Positions 1-8,777 of a stretch of 64,000 nt of DNA are shown piece after piece. The DNA lies in contig NZ_FNRX01000001.1 in the NCBI RefSeq assembly GCF_900105195.1, positions 1-64,000 on the forward strand, written 5' to 3'. This DNA comes from Rhodococcus pyridinivorans. Lineage in GTDB: Bacteria > Actinomycetota > Actinomycetes > Mycobacteriales > Mycobacteriaceae. A model generated the notes under the pieces. The model worked only from the letters and a program-made list of their open reading frames with translations. It did not search any database and had not been told where the DNA came from. The position numbers and the translations under genes were made by a program. Position 1 is the first letter of the stretch, and every line of letters begins with the position of its first letter.

Positions 1-1922
1 GCGGCGATCGCCCAGGCCAAGCCCAGGTTGCCGCGTGATCACGGGCATCTGGCGGCGTTGGATTCCTCCTACAACTACCTGCGTCAGTTCACCCCCGCGG
101 TGCTCGAAGCGGTGCGCTTCTGCGGCGGTACCGCCGCGACCGAGTTGCTGATCGCGGTGAACATGCTGCGCGAGTTGAACGCGACCGGGCGGCGCAAGGT
201 CTTCGATGACGCCCCGACCGGGTTCGTGCCGATGAAGTGGCGCGGCTACCTCGACGAGGCCCGCAAATCCGGCAGCGCGACCGCGTATCGGCACTACTGG
301 GAGTTGTGTGTGCTGCTCGGATTGCGTGACGGGTTGCGCAGCGGGGATGTGTTCGTGCCGGGCTCGCGCCGTTACGCCGACCCGGCCGCCTACCTGCTCA
401 CCACCGGGCAGTGGGAACCGCAACGCGTTGAGTTCTGCGGCCTGGTCGGGCGATCCGCCGATCCTGGCGTCGCGCTGGCCACCGTGGTCGCCGAACTGCA
501 CGACGCTCTCGGTGAGCTGGAGGAGGTGCTGGCCGGCGGGGACGGCCCGGTCCGGCTGGACGAGGGCGGGGATCTGGTGATCTCGCCGCTGAGCGCGGAA
601 GATGTTCCCGCCGAGGCGATCACGCTCAAGGCCGAGCTGACCGAAATGCTGCCGTTCGCGCCGATCGTGTCGCTGCTGATCGAGCTGGACAAACGCACCG
701 GCTACCTGGACTGCTTCACCCACGCCGGCGGTCAGGCCACCCGGACGCCGGAGCTCAAACGCAACCTGATCGCGGTACTGCTGGCGCACTCGACGAACCT
801 GGGGTTGACCCGGATGGCCGAGGCGTGCGGAATCACCTACGACATCCTGGCCTGGACCGACGAGTGGTATGTGCGCGAGGAGACCCTGCGCGCGGCCAAC
901 CTGGTACTGGTCGGCTACCACCAGCGGCTGCCGCTGACCGCGGTGTTCGGCGCCGGAACACTGTCGTCGAGCGACGGGCAGCGTTTCCCGACGCGCGGTA
1001 AGTCGACCACGGCGCGGCCGTTGAGCCGCTATTTCGCCAGCGAGGGCCTGTCGACCTACACCCATGTCAGCGACACCCACGCCACCTACGGCACCAAGGT
1101 CATCGTGGCGACCAAACGCGAAGCCCACTACGTGCTCGATGAGATCCTGGGCAACGCCACCGATCTGCCGATCACCGAGCACGCCACCGACACCCACGGG
1201 GTCACCCTGGTCAACTTCGGGTTGTTCGACCTGCTCGGGATGCAGCTCTCGCCACGGATCCGGGATCTGGGGCGGATCACCCTGTACCGGCCGGGCCCGC
1301 GCGCCGAGGCCGAGGCCCGGTTCCCGCACGCGGCCCGCTGATGACCCGCAAGGCCAACCTGGGTTTGATCGCCGAGCACTGGGACGATCTGCTGCGGTTG
1401 GCCGGATCGCTGAAGTTCGGGCACGCCACCGCGTCGCTGTTGGTCGGCAAGCTGTCGGCGTCGGGGCGGCAGAACACCCTGGCCGCGGCGCTCAAGGAGT
1501 ACGGGGCGCTGCGGCGCACCATTTACGCCGCGAGATACCTCTCCGATCCGGACTACCGGCGCAAGATCTCGCGGCAGCTCAACAAGGGCGAGTCGCTGCA
1601 CGCGCTGCGCCGCGACCTGCTCTATGCCCATGAGGGGATGATCCGGGCGCGCCACCTCGAGGACCAGACCGAGCAGGCCTGGTGCCTGACCTTGACGACC
1701 AACGCTGTGATCGCCTGGACCACAGAGTATTACGGGTTCGCTGTCGAGCAGATGCGCCGGACCGGGCAGCGTATCGATGACGAGGTCCTGGCCCACATCA
1801 GCCCGGCCCACAGTGCCAACATCAACTTCTTCGGCGCGATCGAGGTCGACATCGACGCCGAGCTGGCCCAGCTGGGCCCGACCGGGTACCGGCCGCTGCG
1901 GGTGCGCGACACCTTGTTCTGA
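1..1922 (+). pseudogene. tnpA: Tn3-family transposase, 5'-truncated by window edge and frameshifted
   Basis: The DDE transposase core of a Tn3-type element is spread over two reading frames. The first frame is open from base 1 (so the gene starts outside the window) to a TGA at 1339-1341. The second runs from an ATG at 1341 to 1922. The first part holds two catalytic Asp regions (SSDGQRF near 970 and TDTHG near 1190). The second holds the catalytic Glu region (NKGESLH near 1590). Reading across the break gives FPH, then GPLMTRKANL in the other frame, which is the usual continuous Tn3 order, so one base appears to be missing near 1330. The TGATG overlap could in principle allow reinitiation, but no functional split transposase of this kind is known to me. 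I could not find convincing terminal inverted repeats. Confidence 0.9.
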
Positions 1923-1945
1923 CCGCGCGGAACCGGGGCCCGTGG

Positions 1946-2614
1946 TTACGGCGTGGCGATGTCGATAGCGGTGTCTGCTGGCGTGGGTGTTCGGTGGGCG
2001 GTGAGGAAGTTGTCGACGAGCCGGGTGCAGTCGTCGTGGTCGATGCTGCGTAATCCGGTGAGACGGGCGAACACGATCGGGCCGAGGAGTTCGATGATGG
2101 CGAAGGTGGTGTCGAGCTCGCCGAGCATCGCGCGGGCCTCGGGACTGGTGAGGATCTGGTCGAACGGGTGGCGGTACTGCTCGATGACGCGCGCGCGCAG
2201 CGAGGTGACCGCGGCCGGGTCGGGGTGGTCCTCGCCGATGGAACCCATCGCCAGCCAGGCCAGGGTGGTCATCTGCACCGGAGCCTGTTCGATGAGGTCG
2301 GCCTGGCTGGCGAGCAGCGCCAGGAGCCGCTCACGCACGGGCCCGGTGCCGGTCGGTGTGTCGACCTGGGGAAGTAGTCGTTCGAAAGTCGCCGCGAGCA
2401 GCTGGGTGGTGCTGCCGAAGTGCCGGTAGAGGGTGGCGCGGGCGACCTTCGACACGCGGGTGACCGCCTCGACGGTGACCGCCTCGACACCGCCGGTGGA
2501 CAGCAGATGGGTGGCCGCGTCGAGCAACCGGTTGCGTGAGCGCGCCAGTCGCGGATCGGCCTGCTCGTCGTCCGCGGCGAGCGGGTCGGTCGCCGCCGGG
2601 CCTGGGTCGGTCAT
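1946..2614 (-). CDS. TetR-family transcriptional repressor
   Basis: A 222-residue TetR-type regulator. The N-terminal helix-turn-helix lies at about residues 25-70 (AVTRVSKVARATLYRHFGST). An all-helical C-terminal ligand domain follows. The frame stays open far upstream, but the ATG at 2612-2614 is preceded by a clear GGAGGA and starts just before the HTH domain, so it was chosen. The gene is divergent from the MFS exporter across about 130 bp holding a palindrome, the standard layout of a TetR repressor controlling its own efflux pump. The inducer cannot be told from sequence. Confidence 0.93.
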   Translation of the reverse strand: MTDPGPAATDPLAADDEQADPRLARSRNRLLDAATHLLSTGGVEAVTVEAVTRVSKVARATLYRHFGSTTQLLAATFERLLPQVDTPTGTGPVRERLLALLASQADLIEQAPVQMTTLAWLAMGSIGEDHPDPAAVTSLRARVIEQYRHPFDQILTSPEARAMLGELDTTFAIIELLGPIVFARLTGLRSIDHDDCTRLVDNFLTAHRTPTPADTAIDIATP

Positions 2615-2743
2615 GGACGCGCCTTCCTCCGAATTCGTGTCGTTGAACTCTTGATATGGGTGAACTCTATCCCACCCCCCAACCACTATGATACGAATGG
2701 TCTCGTACAGATACCGTTGGTCTTCAAAGTCGGGGAGGTGCCG
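2615..2743. promoter_or_regulatory. Divergent tetR/MFS promoter region with palindromic operator
   Basis: TACGA at 2692-2696 and TCGTA at 2703-2707 form an inverted repeat with a 6-base spacer, a plausible TetR operator 37 bp before the exporter start. A direct repeat TGAACTCT also occurs at 2644-2651 and 2661-2668, between the two genes. Binding is inferred from position and symmetry only. Confidence 0.55.
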
Positions 2744-4315
2744 GTGGCCACACCCGGAACGGACACTGTCGAGATCGCCCGCTGGACCAGGGCCCAGTGG
2801 TGGATGCTGGCGGTGTCGTGCCTGGCGGTGGCGCTGGTGGTCGCGGCGATGGCGGCGTTGTATTCGGCGTTGCCGCAGATCGCGCTTGCGACCGGGGCCA
2901 CCCAAGCCCAGCTGACCTGGATCGTCGACGGCTACACGCTGGTGCTGGCGTGTCTGGTGCTGCCCGCCGGCGCCGTCGGTGACCGTTACGGGCGCCGCGT
3001 GGTGCTGGTGGTGGGGTTGGTGGTGTTCGCCGCCGCCTCGGCGCTGCCGCTGCTGCTGTCCGACCCGGCCTGGTTGATCGCGACGCGCGCGCTGGCCGGG
3101 GCAGGCGCCGCGCTGGTGATGCCCTCGACGCTGTCGATCCTCACTGCAGGGTTCGCCCCCGCTCATCGCGGCCGGGCGGTGGGGATATGGGCCGGGGTCG
3201 CCGGATCCGGGGCGATACTGGGGATTCTCGGTGCCGGGGTGCTGCTCGAACGATGGTCGTGGCTATCGGTGTTCGTAGGGTTGACCGTGGCCGGGGCGGT
3301 GCTGGCGGGGTTGGCGTGCACCATCGCCGAGTCCCGCCAGCGCGAGCATCCGCAGGTGGACTGGGTGGGCGCGGTGGCGGTGGCGGTCGCTGTCGCGGCG
3401 ATCGTGTTCGCCGTGATCGAGTTCCCCGCGCGCGGCTGGGCCGACCCGCTCGTCGCCGCCGCCGCCGGGGTCGGCGTGGCCGCGACGGCGGCCTTCGTGG
3501 TCGTCGAGCTGCGCTCGGCGGCGCCGCTGCTGGATGTGCGGTTGTTCGCCCGCCGTGGTTTCGGTGCCGGGTCGCTGTCGGTGACCATCCAGTTCCTGGT
3601 CACCTTCGGGGTATTCCTGCTGCTTGTGCAGTACCTGCAGCTGGTCTTCGGTTACGGGCCGCTGGCCTCGGCGCTGGCGTTGGCGCCGATGGTGGTGCCG
3701 CTGGTCGTGATCTCGGTGATCGCGCCGTGGCTGTCGAGCCTGGTCGGGTTACGGGTGATGACCGTGGCCGGCCTGCTCACCATCGCCGCCGGGCTGGTGC
3801 TGGTGAGCCGGCTGACACTCGCCGCGCACTACCTCGACCTGCTGTGGCCGCTGCTGATCATGAGCGCGGGCCTGGGATTGTGCACCGCGCCGGCGACCTA
3901 TGCCATCGTCGCCGACACCCCCGAGGCCAAACACGGGGTCGCCGCCGCGGTCAACGACGCCGCCCGCGAGATCGGCGCCGCGATCGGGATCGCCGTGGCC
4001 GGCAGCGTGCTGGCCGCCGGCTACACCCACCGCATCCAGCCCGCCCTGCCCCAGTTGCCCGAGCCCGCCCGCGGCCCGGTCGCCGATTCCCTGGCCGCGG
4101 CGCTGCAGGTCGCCGACCAGGCCGGACCGGTGGCCGCACCGCTGGCCGAGTTCGCCAAGGCCGCGTTCGTGCACGGCAGCGGCCAGGCCGCGCTCGCCCT
4201 GGCCGCCCTCACCACCGTCGGGGCGATCGTGCTGGCAGTACTGGCCCCCGGCCGCGCACCACGCCGCCGATACATCTCGACCATTTCCCCCGCAAAACAC
4301 GCTCCCTTCTCGTGA
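2744..4315 (+). CDS. MFS drug exporter, DHA2 (EmrB/QacA-like, 14 TM)
   Basis: A 523-residue integral membrane protein with about 14 hydrophobic segments. The DHA2 loop motif GDRYGRR lies between TM2 and TM3, and the motif C-like helix (GVAGSGAILGILGAGVLLE) lies in TM5. Family members export lipophilic drugs or biocides using proton motive force. The GTG at 2744 was chosen because GGGGAG ends six bases before it. An in-frame GTG at 2738 overlaps that ribosome site, and the frame's upstream ATG would place the operator inside the gene. It is divergent from tetR and is followed after 12 bp by a Usp protein and then a thioesterase, so it probably heads a three-gene transcript. The substrate is unknown. 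Confidence 0.92.
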   Translation: MATPGTDTVEIARWTRAQWWMLAVSCLAVALVVAAMAALYSALPQIALATGATQAQLTWIVDGYTLVLACLVLPAGAVGDRYGRRVVLVVGLVVFAAASALPLLLSDPAWLIATRALAGAGAALVMPSTLSILTAGFAPAHRGRAVGIWAGVAGSGAILGILGAGVLLERWSWLSVFVGLTVAGAVLAGLACTIAESRQREHPQVDWVGAVAVAVAVAAIVFAVIEFPARGWADPLVAAAAGVGVAATAAFVVVELRSAAPLLDVRLFARRGFGAGSLSVTIQFLVTFGVFLLLVQYLQLVFGYGPLASALALAPMVVPLVVISVIAPWLSSLVGLRVMTVAGLLTIAAGLVLVSRLTLAAHYLDLLWPLLIMSAGLGLCTAPATYAIVADTPEAKHGVAAAVNDAAREIGAAIGIAVAGSVLAAGYTHRIQPALPQLPEPARGPVADSLAAALQVADQAGPVAAPLAEFAKAAFVHGSGQAALALAALTTVGAIVLAVLAPGRAPRRRYISTISPAKHAPFS

Positions 4316-4327
4316 AAGACGCCCGTC

Positions 4328-4777
4328 ATGACGGCCTATCGCACGATCATCGTCGACACCGACGGATCCGACCGCTCCTACCGTGTGGTCGACCACGCCG
4401 CCGAACTCGCCCACGCCACCCACGCCCGGCTCCTGATCATCTGCGCCCGCCACCACATCGACGCACGTGAGCTCGGGGCGGACCTCGACCGGCTCGGACC
4501 CGACGCCTACCAGCTACGCGGCACCACTCCCACCGAGGCCATCCTGCGGACCGCCCACCAGCACGCCCTCGCCCACGGCGCCACCGACATCGAAACCCAC
4601 ATCCTGTCCGAACCCGCCCCGCACGCGCTGCTGCACCTGGCCGCCGCCACCGGCGCCGACCTCATTGTCACCGCCGATCCCCACCGGCCACCGCTGCTGG
4701 CCCGGCTGCTGACTACCCCACCGATCGAGCTCGCCCGCAAAGCCCACTGCGACATCCTCTTCACCACCGCACGGTAG
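4328..4777 (+). CDS. Universal stress protein (UspA) family
   Basis: A 149-residue single Usp domain. It starts YRTIIVDTDGSD (first strand and phosphate-contact region) and ends with a typical CDILFTTAR strand. The usual GxxGS-type ATP loop is not well formed near residues 115-130 (ADPHRPPLLARLL), so it may be a non-ATP-binding Usp. It lies 12 bp after the exporter and 22 bp before the thioesterase and is probably co-transcribed with them. Its cellular role is unknown. Confidence 0.85.
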   Translation: MTAYRTIIVDTDGSDRSYRVVDHAAELAHATHARLLIICARHHIDARELGADLDRLGPDAYQLRGTTPTEAILRTAHQHALAHGATDIETHILSEPAPHALLHLAAATGADLIVTADPHRPPLLARLLTTPPIELARKAHCDILFTTAR

Positions 4778-4799
4778 ACACACCCCACAGAAAGCGCCC

Positions 4800-5336
4800 A
4801 TGACCGAGAACACACCCAGCACCCATACACCCGAGCCCCGACAGGTCCCGGACTGGATTCCCGCCTTCCCTGTGCTCGCACCCGACTCCGCCGACCTGCC
4901 ACCCCACCACGACCACTGCCTCGGCTGCGGACCGGCCAACCCCCACGGCCACCAGCTACGCGCCCGCCGCGACGCACACGGCGTCCACGCCCACCACCGC
5001 TTCGACTCTCGCCACGTCGGCGCCCCCGCGATCGCCCACGGCGGCGCGGTCGCCACCGTCCTCGACGAACTGTTCGGACTCTTGCTCTACACCGTCGGGG
5101 AACCCGCGGTCACCCGCCACCTTGCCATCGACTACCTCGCCCCGATCCTGCTCGACACCCCTTACACCCTCCGCGCCCACATCCACGCCCGCGACGGCCG
5201 CAAACTCCACCTGCAAGCCACCATCGAAAACGACCACGCCCACGTGATCACCACCGCCACCGCCCTGTTCCTCACCGTCGACGTCAACCACTTCCTCACC
5301 CACAACACACCCCCACACACCGATAACACCCCCTGA
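4800..5336 (+). CDS. PaaI-like hotdog-fold thioesterase
   Basis: A 178-residue protein with a 4HBT hotdog fold. The HGGAVATVLDE segment (about residues 80-90) matches the active-site helix of PaaI-type acyl-CoA thioesterases (HGG...D/E). A Cys pair in CLGCGPANPHG before the domain is common in a subgroup of these enzymes. The predicted reaction is hydrolysis of an acyl- or aryl-CoA; the substrate is not evident. It is the third gene of the run starting with the MFS exporter and sits just upstream of the res-like site, so it may be transposon cargo. Confidence 0.85.
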   Translation: MTENTPSTHTPEPRQVPDWIPAFPVLAPDSADLPPHHDHCLGCGPANPHGHQLRARRDAHGVHAHHRFDSRHVGAPAIAHGGAVATVLDELFGLLLYTVGEPAVTRHLAIDYLAPILLDTPYTLRAHIHARDGRKLHLQATIENDHAHVITTATALFLTVDVNHFLTHNTPPHTDNTP

Positions 5337-5339
5337 CCT

Positions 5340-5455
5340 GTTCCGTAACCGGATCGGCCACCGGAACACCACGCAGAGCCAACGTCGGCCCAGCTCACCG
5401 GTGTTCCGTAGAGGTGTTCCGCTGACTGTGCCGGTCAACCCCCGCTATCTGGAAC
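5340..5455 (+). other. Candidate res (resolution) site of the adjacent resolvase
   Basis: The 128-bp gap before the resolvase contains repeated GTTCCG half-sites. They lie at 5340 (facing CGGAAC at 5362-5367, a 28-bp inverted pair), at 5403 and 5416 in the same orientation, and as an inverted GGAAC at 5451. Clusters of short inverted half-sites directly upstream of tnpR are how Tn3-type res sites look. Assignment of subsites I-III is not possible by eye. Confidence 0.55.
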
Positions 5456-5464
5456 ACTTTCGGC

Positions 5465-6082
5465 ATGGGTGAGCCGTTCCGCGTCGGATACTGCCGCTGC
5501 TCCACCGACGAACAAGACGTCGAGATCCAAACCGAGCAGCTATTGGCGCTCGGAGTGCCGCGTGAGCGGATCTTCATCGACAAAGGGTTCTCCGGGACCA
5601 CCCGCAAGAACCGGGCCGGGCTCGACAACGCACTCGCCGCCGTCACCTCCGCCGCGGCGGCCATCGACGGGCGACAGGTAGTGCTGACCACGCCGAAGTT
5701 CGACCGATTCGCACGCAACATGGCCGAAGCAGGCCAGACCCTGACCGAACTGCGCGAGCGCGAGGTGCTGTTCGGACTCGGGAGCTCGATCTACGACTGG
5801 AACGACCCGTTCGGCAAGCTCTTCCTGCAAACCTTGGCCATGGTCGCCGAATTCGAGGCCAACCTCAACCACCTACGCACCCGCGAGGGCATGGCCAAGG
5901 CCCGCGCGAAAGGCAGGCTCAAGGGCAAGCAGCCGAAACTTCCTCTCACGGCACGGAAAACAATCCACCGCCGCTACCACGACCCCGCCGACGACGCGAG
6001 CCTGGCGGACCTGGCCGAGGAATACAGCGTCGGCCGCTCCACCATCCACCGCATCGTCAGCAGTGCTGCACCACGAGCCTGA
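5465..6082 (+). CDS. tnpR: Serine recombinase (resolvase/invertase)
   Basis: A 205-residue small serine recombinase. The catalytic Ser is residue 13 in YCRCSTDEQD. The active-site arginine helix appears as KFDRFARN. The E-helix region follows (about 110-140). The C-terminal helix-turn-helix is at about 165-200 (SLADLAEEYSVGRSTIHRIV). Length and architecture fit Tn3-type resolvases that break down cointegrates at res. The half-site cluster immediately upstream supports this. Together with the damaged transposase at the left edge it marks this part as transposon-derived. Confidence 0.93.
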   Translation: MGEPFRVGYCRCSTDEQDVEIQTEQLLALGVPRERIFIDKGFSGTTRKNRAGLDNALAAVTSAAAAIDGRQVVLTTPKFDRFARNMAEAGQTLTELREREVLFGLGSSIYDWNDPFGKLFLQTLAMVAEFEANLNHLRTREGMAKARAKGRLKGKQPKLPLTARKTIHRRYHDPADDASLADLAEEYSVGRSTIHRIVSSAAPRA

Positions 6083-6418
6083 GAATTCACCAGCCTGTCG
6101 TCAGGATCCCGCTACTTTGCACTTCCTGACAACCTTGGGTTGCGGGCCCTTACGTCCCACACGAGTTCTGGCCCGAATCGGATCGTCGGCGAGCTGGGCG
6201 GATACGCCGCGCCCGCCAGGAGCCGGTGGCGAGACAGACGATCGTTTCGACCCAACAGGCCGAGCGGATCACCGACCGGGCACTACGCCATATCCGCCCG
6301 ATTTTCGGCAAATGCTACGGCTACCCCTAGCCGACTGGCGCACAAGTTCTGTTTTTCCATTATTTCCGTCTGGTTCGGTATTCGCACGCCGGTCTGTGGA
6401 GGCAGATTCGTACAGCAC
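6083..6418. other. Gene-free stretch
   Basis: Between the resolvase and the convergent nucleotidyltransferase gene I see no convincing gene. The last 100 bases are richer in A/T than the surroundings. No clear terminator or transposon end was recognised. Confidence 0.5.
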
Positions 6419-7207
6419 TCATTGAGAGAGGTCGGGTCCGGCTTCTCGGGTCGGTCCGGTGTCAGGGGGAGCAGCGGACGTCGAGGGGTTCTCACCTCGG
6501 TTCTTGCTGTTGAGCATCTGCTCGACCGAGCGGGGATGGCCGAGGAGAGCGGTGGCGATGTCGGCGGCCACCGACGCCGGAGCATTAGAGGCAGGATCTT
6601 CCTTGGCCGAGGTCGCGGTGGGGTCGGCCAGACTGCTCAGCCAGTTCCGCGCTCGATCGAGGCAGAGATCCTTGTTCTCGGTGTAGGTCGGTGGCCACTC
6701 GATTCCGCTGTCGATGCGGGCGCGGATGTCGGCGGCTCGCACGAGTTGTTCTGCGACCAGGGCGGCGACGAATTCGTAGTCTTTCTCGCGGCCGGCGATC
6801 GTTTTCGACACGCACAGATCCACTGGGTCCAGGCACAATCCGGTTCGGCCGTAGAGGGTGGAGGTGTCGTCGTCGACGATGAAGTGGACGAGGCGGTGTT
6901 CCCAGTGTCGGGGCAGGACTACGACGTCTTTGTGGATGCCTTCGACGTAGAAACCGAAGGACATGTGGAAAGGCGAGCCCTCGCCGAGTCGGGCATCGAG
7001 GAGCAGCAGCTTGTCTTCGACGGCAGGTGGATCGGTGATCCCACTCAGGGGCAGGATGTCGACTTCTCGCGAGAGGAAGGCGGCCGGAGGCAGGGCGGTG
7101 ATGTCGAAGCTGCCGAGGATCGATTGGGAACCGAGCACGATCACGCGAGGTTCGTCGAGGTTGGCGCACGCGGCCTTGATCGCCCGTCCGAGTTCGTCCC
7201 GGTTCAC
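6419..7207 (-). CDS. DUF6036-type nucleotidyltransferase, probable toxin of a two-gene module
   Basis: A 262-residue protein with a minimal nucleotidyltransferase signature: LGSQSILGS at 25-33 (the GS motif) and REVDIL at 47-52, giving the paired acidic metal ligands E48 and D50. A later block GLCLDPVDLCVSK...GREKDYEFV is typical of the DUF6036 family as I know it. The C-terminal 60 residues are low complexity. It starts with GTG overlapping the stop of the upstream small gene by four bases (GTGA), so the two are translationally coupled, as in AbiE- or MNT-type toxin-antitoxin pairs. A toxin role is inference. Confidence 0.8.
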   Translation of the reverse strand: MNRDELGRAIKAACANLDEPRVIVLGSQSILGSFDITALPPAAFLSREVDILPLSGITDPPAVEDKLLLLDARLGEGSPFHMSFGFYVEGIHKDVVVLPRHWEHRLVHFIVDDDTSTLYGRTGLCLDPVDLCVSKTIAGREKDYEFVAALVAEQLVRAADIRARIDSGIEWPPTYTENKDLCLDRARNWLSSLADPTATSAKEDPASNAPASVAADIATALLGHPRSVEQMLNSKNRGENPSTSAAPPDTGPTREAGPDLSQ

Positions 7208-7554
7208 CGCTGCGCAGTAGCTTTGAGTCTGGTTCTGAATTCGGTGAGGACGCGGCGACGTTCGTCATCGCTGAGCAGAACCGACAGGGGGGACAGGTTG
7301 CGCATTTCCCGGCTGGTGTCGTCGTCCGTCTCGACGATCCGGCGGATGTCATCGATGTCGTTGGTGCGGACGATCATGTCCCATCGGTCCAGGTAGCGCT
7401 CCATCAGTGGGCTCCGGTTCACCTGACGGCGGATCGTTTGCAGGCTGCGGCGCACCGGTTCGGTGTCGACCGACAGACCGGTGGTGATGATCTTGTCGAG
7501 CACGGCGGACTGCACGAGCTGCTGACGCACAGTCTTCGGTGTGACCACGCTCAT
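7204..7554 (-). CDS. Small partner of the DUF6036 protein (candidate antitoxin)
   Basis: A 116-residue, charged, mostly helical protein that I do not recognise. The ATG at 7552-7554 was chosen over a longer frame because GAGGAGG precedes it at good spacing. It lies first in a two-gene operon with a 4-base overlap to the nucleotidyltransferase, the position usual for an antitoxin. No helix-turn-helix is obvious. A possible -10 (TATCAT) lies about 60 bases upstream on this strand. Confidence 0.75.
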   Translation of the reverse strand: MSVVTPKTVRQQLVQSAVLDKIITTGLSVDTEPVRRSLQTIRRQVNRSPLMERYLDRWDMIVRTNDIDDIRRIVETDDDTSREMRNLSPLSVLLSDDERRRVLTEFRTRLKATAQR

Positions 7555-7640
7555 CTGTACACCTCCTCGGCTCGAACCATCTGCGCCCTCTGCACGGATC
7601 GCTCTCATGATAGTGCGTGTATGCAGCAGTTTCACCCTGT

Positions 7641-7657
7641 TGTTGCTCGCTGCAACA
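7641..7657. other. Short perfect hairpin in the 268-bp spacer
   Basis: TGTTGC and GCAACA pair around a 5-base loop in the spacer between the two toxin-antitoxin-like operons. On the + strand CTTTT follows. It could be a weak terminator or a regulator site upstream of the DUF6036 operon. No gene is seen in the rest of the spacer. Confidence 0.3.
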
Positions 7658-7822
7658 CTTTTGGGTGGTGCTCGGTGATGCACGGCGGGCCAGCGATGGC
7701 GGTCCACTTTCCTCTGCAGAACCCTGACCGGCAGGCGCGGCGGGGGGTGGATGCGCCATGTCGTAGATGCGAGTGTCGGTGGCGATGCTGCCGGCACCGC
7801 CAACCGCCGGTTACGTATCCGT

Positions 7823-8776
7823 CTAGAAGTCGAGGTCGAGGGTGGGTCGGCTGCGAGGCGCGTCCACGGGTGGAGTCACAGGACCCGGCGTGGAGGTATT
7901 GGCGGAGAAGTCGTGAACAGAGCGTGGGTGCGCGGACATGGCGGCGGTGATAGCGCGCAGATCAACACCGTGGTCGATGGCCGGACCGGCGGGAACAGGA
8001 TCGACCACCTCGGTGATCGCCATGTCCAGCACGTCGCGCATCAGGCCGGTGTCGCCGTTCTGCATGTACTCGAAACGTCCCCAGACGAACTGCTCACGCA
8101 GGTCCCCGACCAGGGGGTTCTGCTTCAGCTCGGTCTTGCTGACGGCTTGGAAGCGATCGGTGTCGAGCCTGTAACCGGCTTCGGCGGACAGTTGCCGGAA
8201 AAAGGCGAATTGAGTACGGGTGTTGCCCTCACGAAATGGATGGACGAAGTTTATCCGCAGCCACACTGTGGTCAGTTCGCCGATGAAGTCGCTGCGGGCA
8301 AGTCCGCGCAGATTGTCTTTAACAGCGATGCGGTCGAGAACGACTTTAGCGGCCTGAGGGACTTCGCGGGCCTTGAAATACTTGTGCGGAATTTCGGTGA
8401 CGCGGTTTTGCCCGTTGCGGATGGCGGCGACGTCCGGCCCCCACTTGACCATCGGCCAGTCCTGCGGGGCAGTGCGTAGTTGCCCGGCCCAAGGGTAGAC
8501 GTCCTGAAACAGGTGGTAGTGAGTGCGCTGGAAGTGATCCAGGTCGTAGCGGCCCGGGAGGGGTCGTTCGGTCAGTTCCCGCATTCGCTGGTAAGACGCG
8601 ATGCCTTCGGCGCGGTGCACGGTCTGGGCGTCCGGGAAGCCGTGCGGCCACCGGTCTGATTGCAGGACCAGGTTCTTCATCACGGCGCGGCTGATGTCGG
8701 GCATCTCGTCCGGGGTCCATTCGATCGTGTCGGGAATGAAGTAGTCCAGCCACTCTTGTGAATATCGCGGGGTCAT
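7823..8776 (-). CDS. fic: Fic-domain protein (VbhT-like AMP-transferase toxin)
   Basis: A 317-residue protein with a Fic domain at about 75-230 and a disordered proline-rich tail. The Fic core reads HPFREGNTRT at 179-188. It has the catalytic His179, the acidic Glu183 and Arg187, but position 186 is Thr where the canonical motif HPFx(D/E)GNGR has Gly. Fic enzymes transfer AMP to target proteins such as gyrase and topoisomerase IV. The gene begins one base after the stop of a VbhA-like gene, the layout of class I Fic toxin-antitoxin systems, which are common on conjugative plasmids. Confidence 0.9.
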   Translation of the reverse strand: MTPRYSQEWLDYFIPDTIEWTPDEMPDISRAVMKNLVLQSDRWPHGFPDAQTVHRAEGIASYQRMRELTERPLPGRYDLDHFQRTHYHLFQDVYPWAGQLRTAPQDWPMVKWGPDVAAIRNGQNRVTEIPHKYFKAREVPQAAKVVLDRIAVKDNLRGLARSDFIGELTTVWLRINFVHPFREGNTRTQFAFFRQLSAEAGYRLDTDRFQAVSKTELKQNPLVGDLREQFVWGRFEYMQNGDTGLMRDVLDMAITEVVDPVPAGPAIDHGVDLRAITAAMSAHPRSVHDFSANTSTPGPVTPPVDAPRSRPTLDLDF

Positions 8777-8777
8777 T

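Noticed and set aside
2615..3166. Upstream extension of the TetR frame and of the MFS frame
   Set aside because: Both would read through the divergent promoter and operator; internal starts have clear ribosome sites.
1923..6418. Terminal inverted repeats bounding a complete Tn3 transposon
   Set aside because: I looked after the transposase stop and after the resolvase and found no matching 35-40 bp ends; the cargo limits stay undefined.
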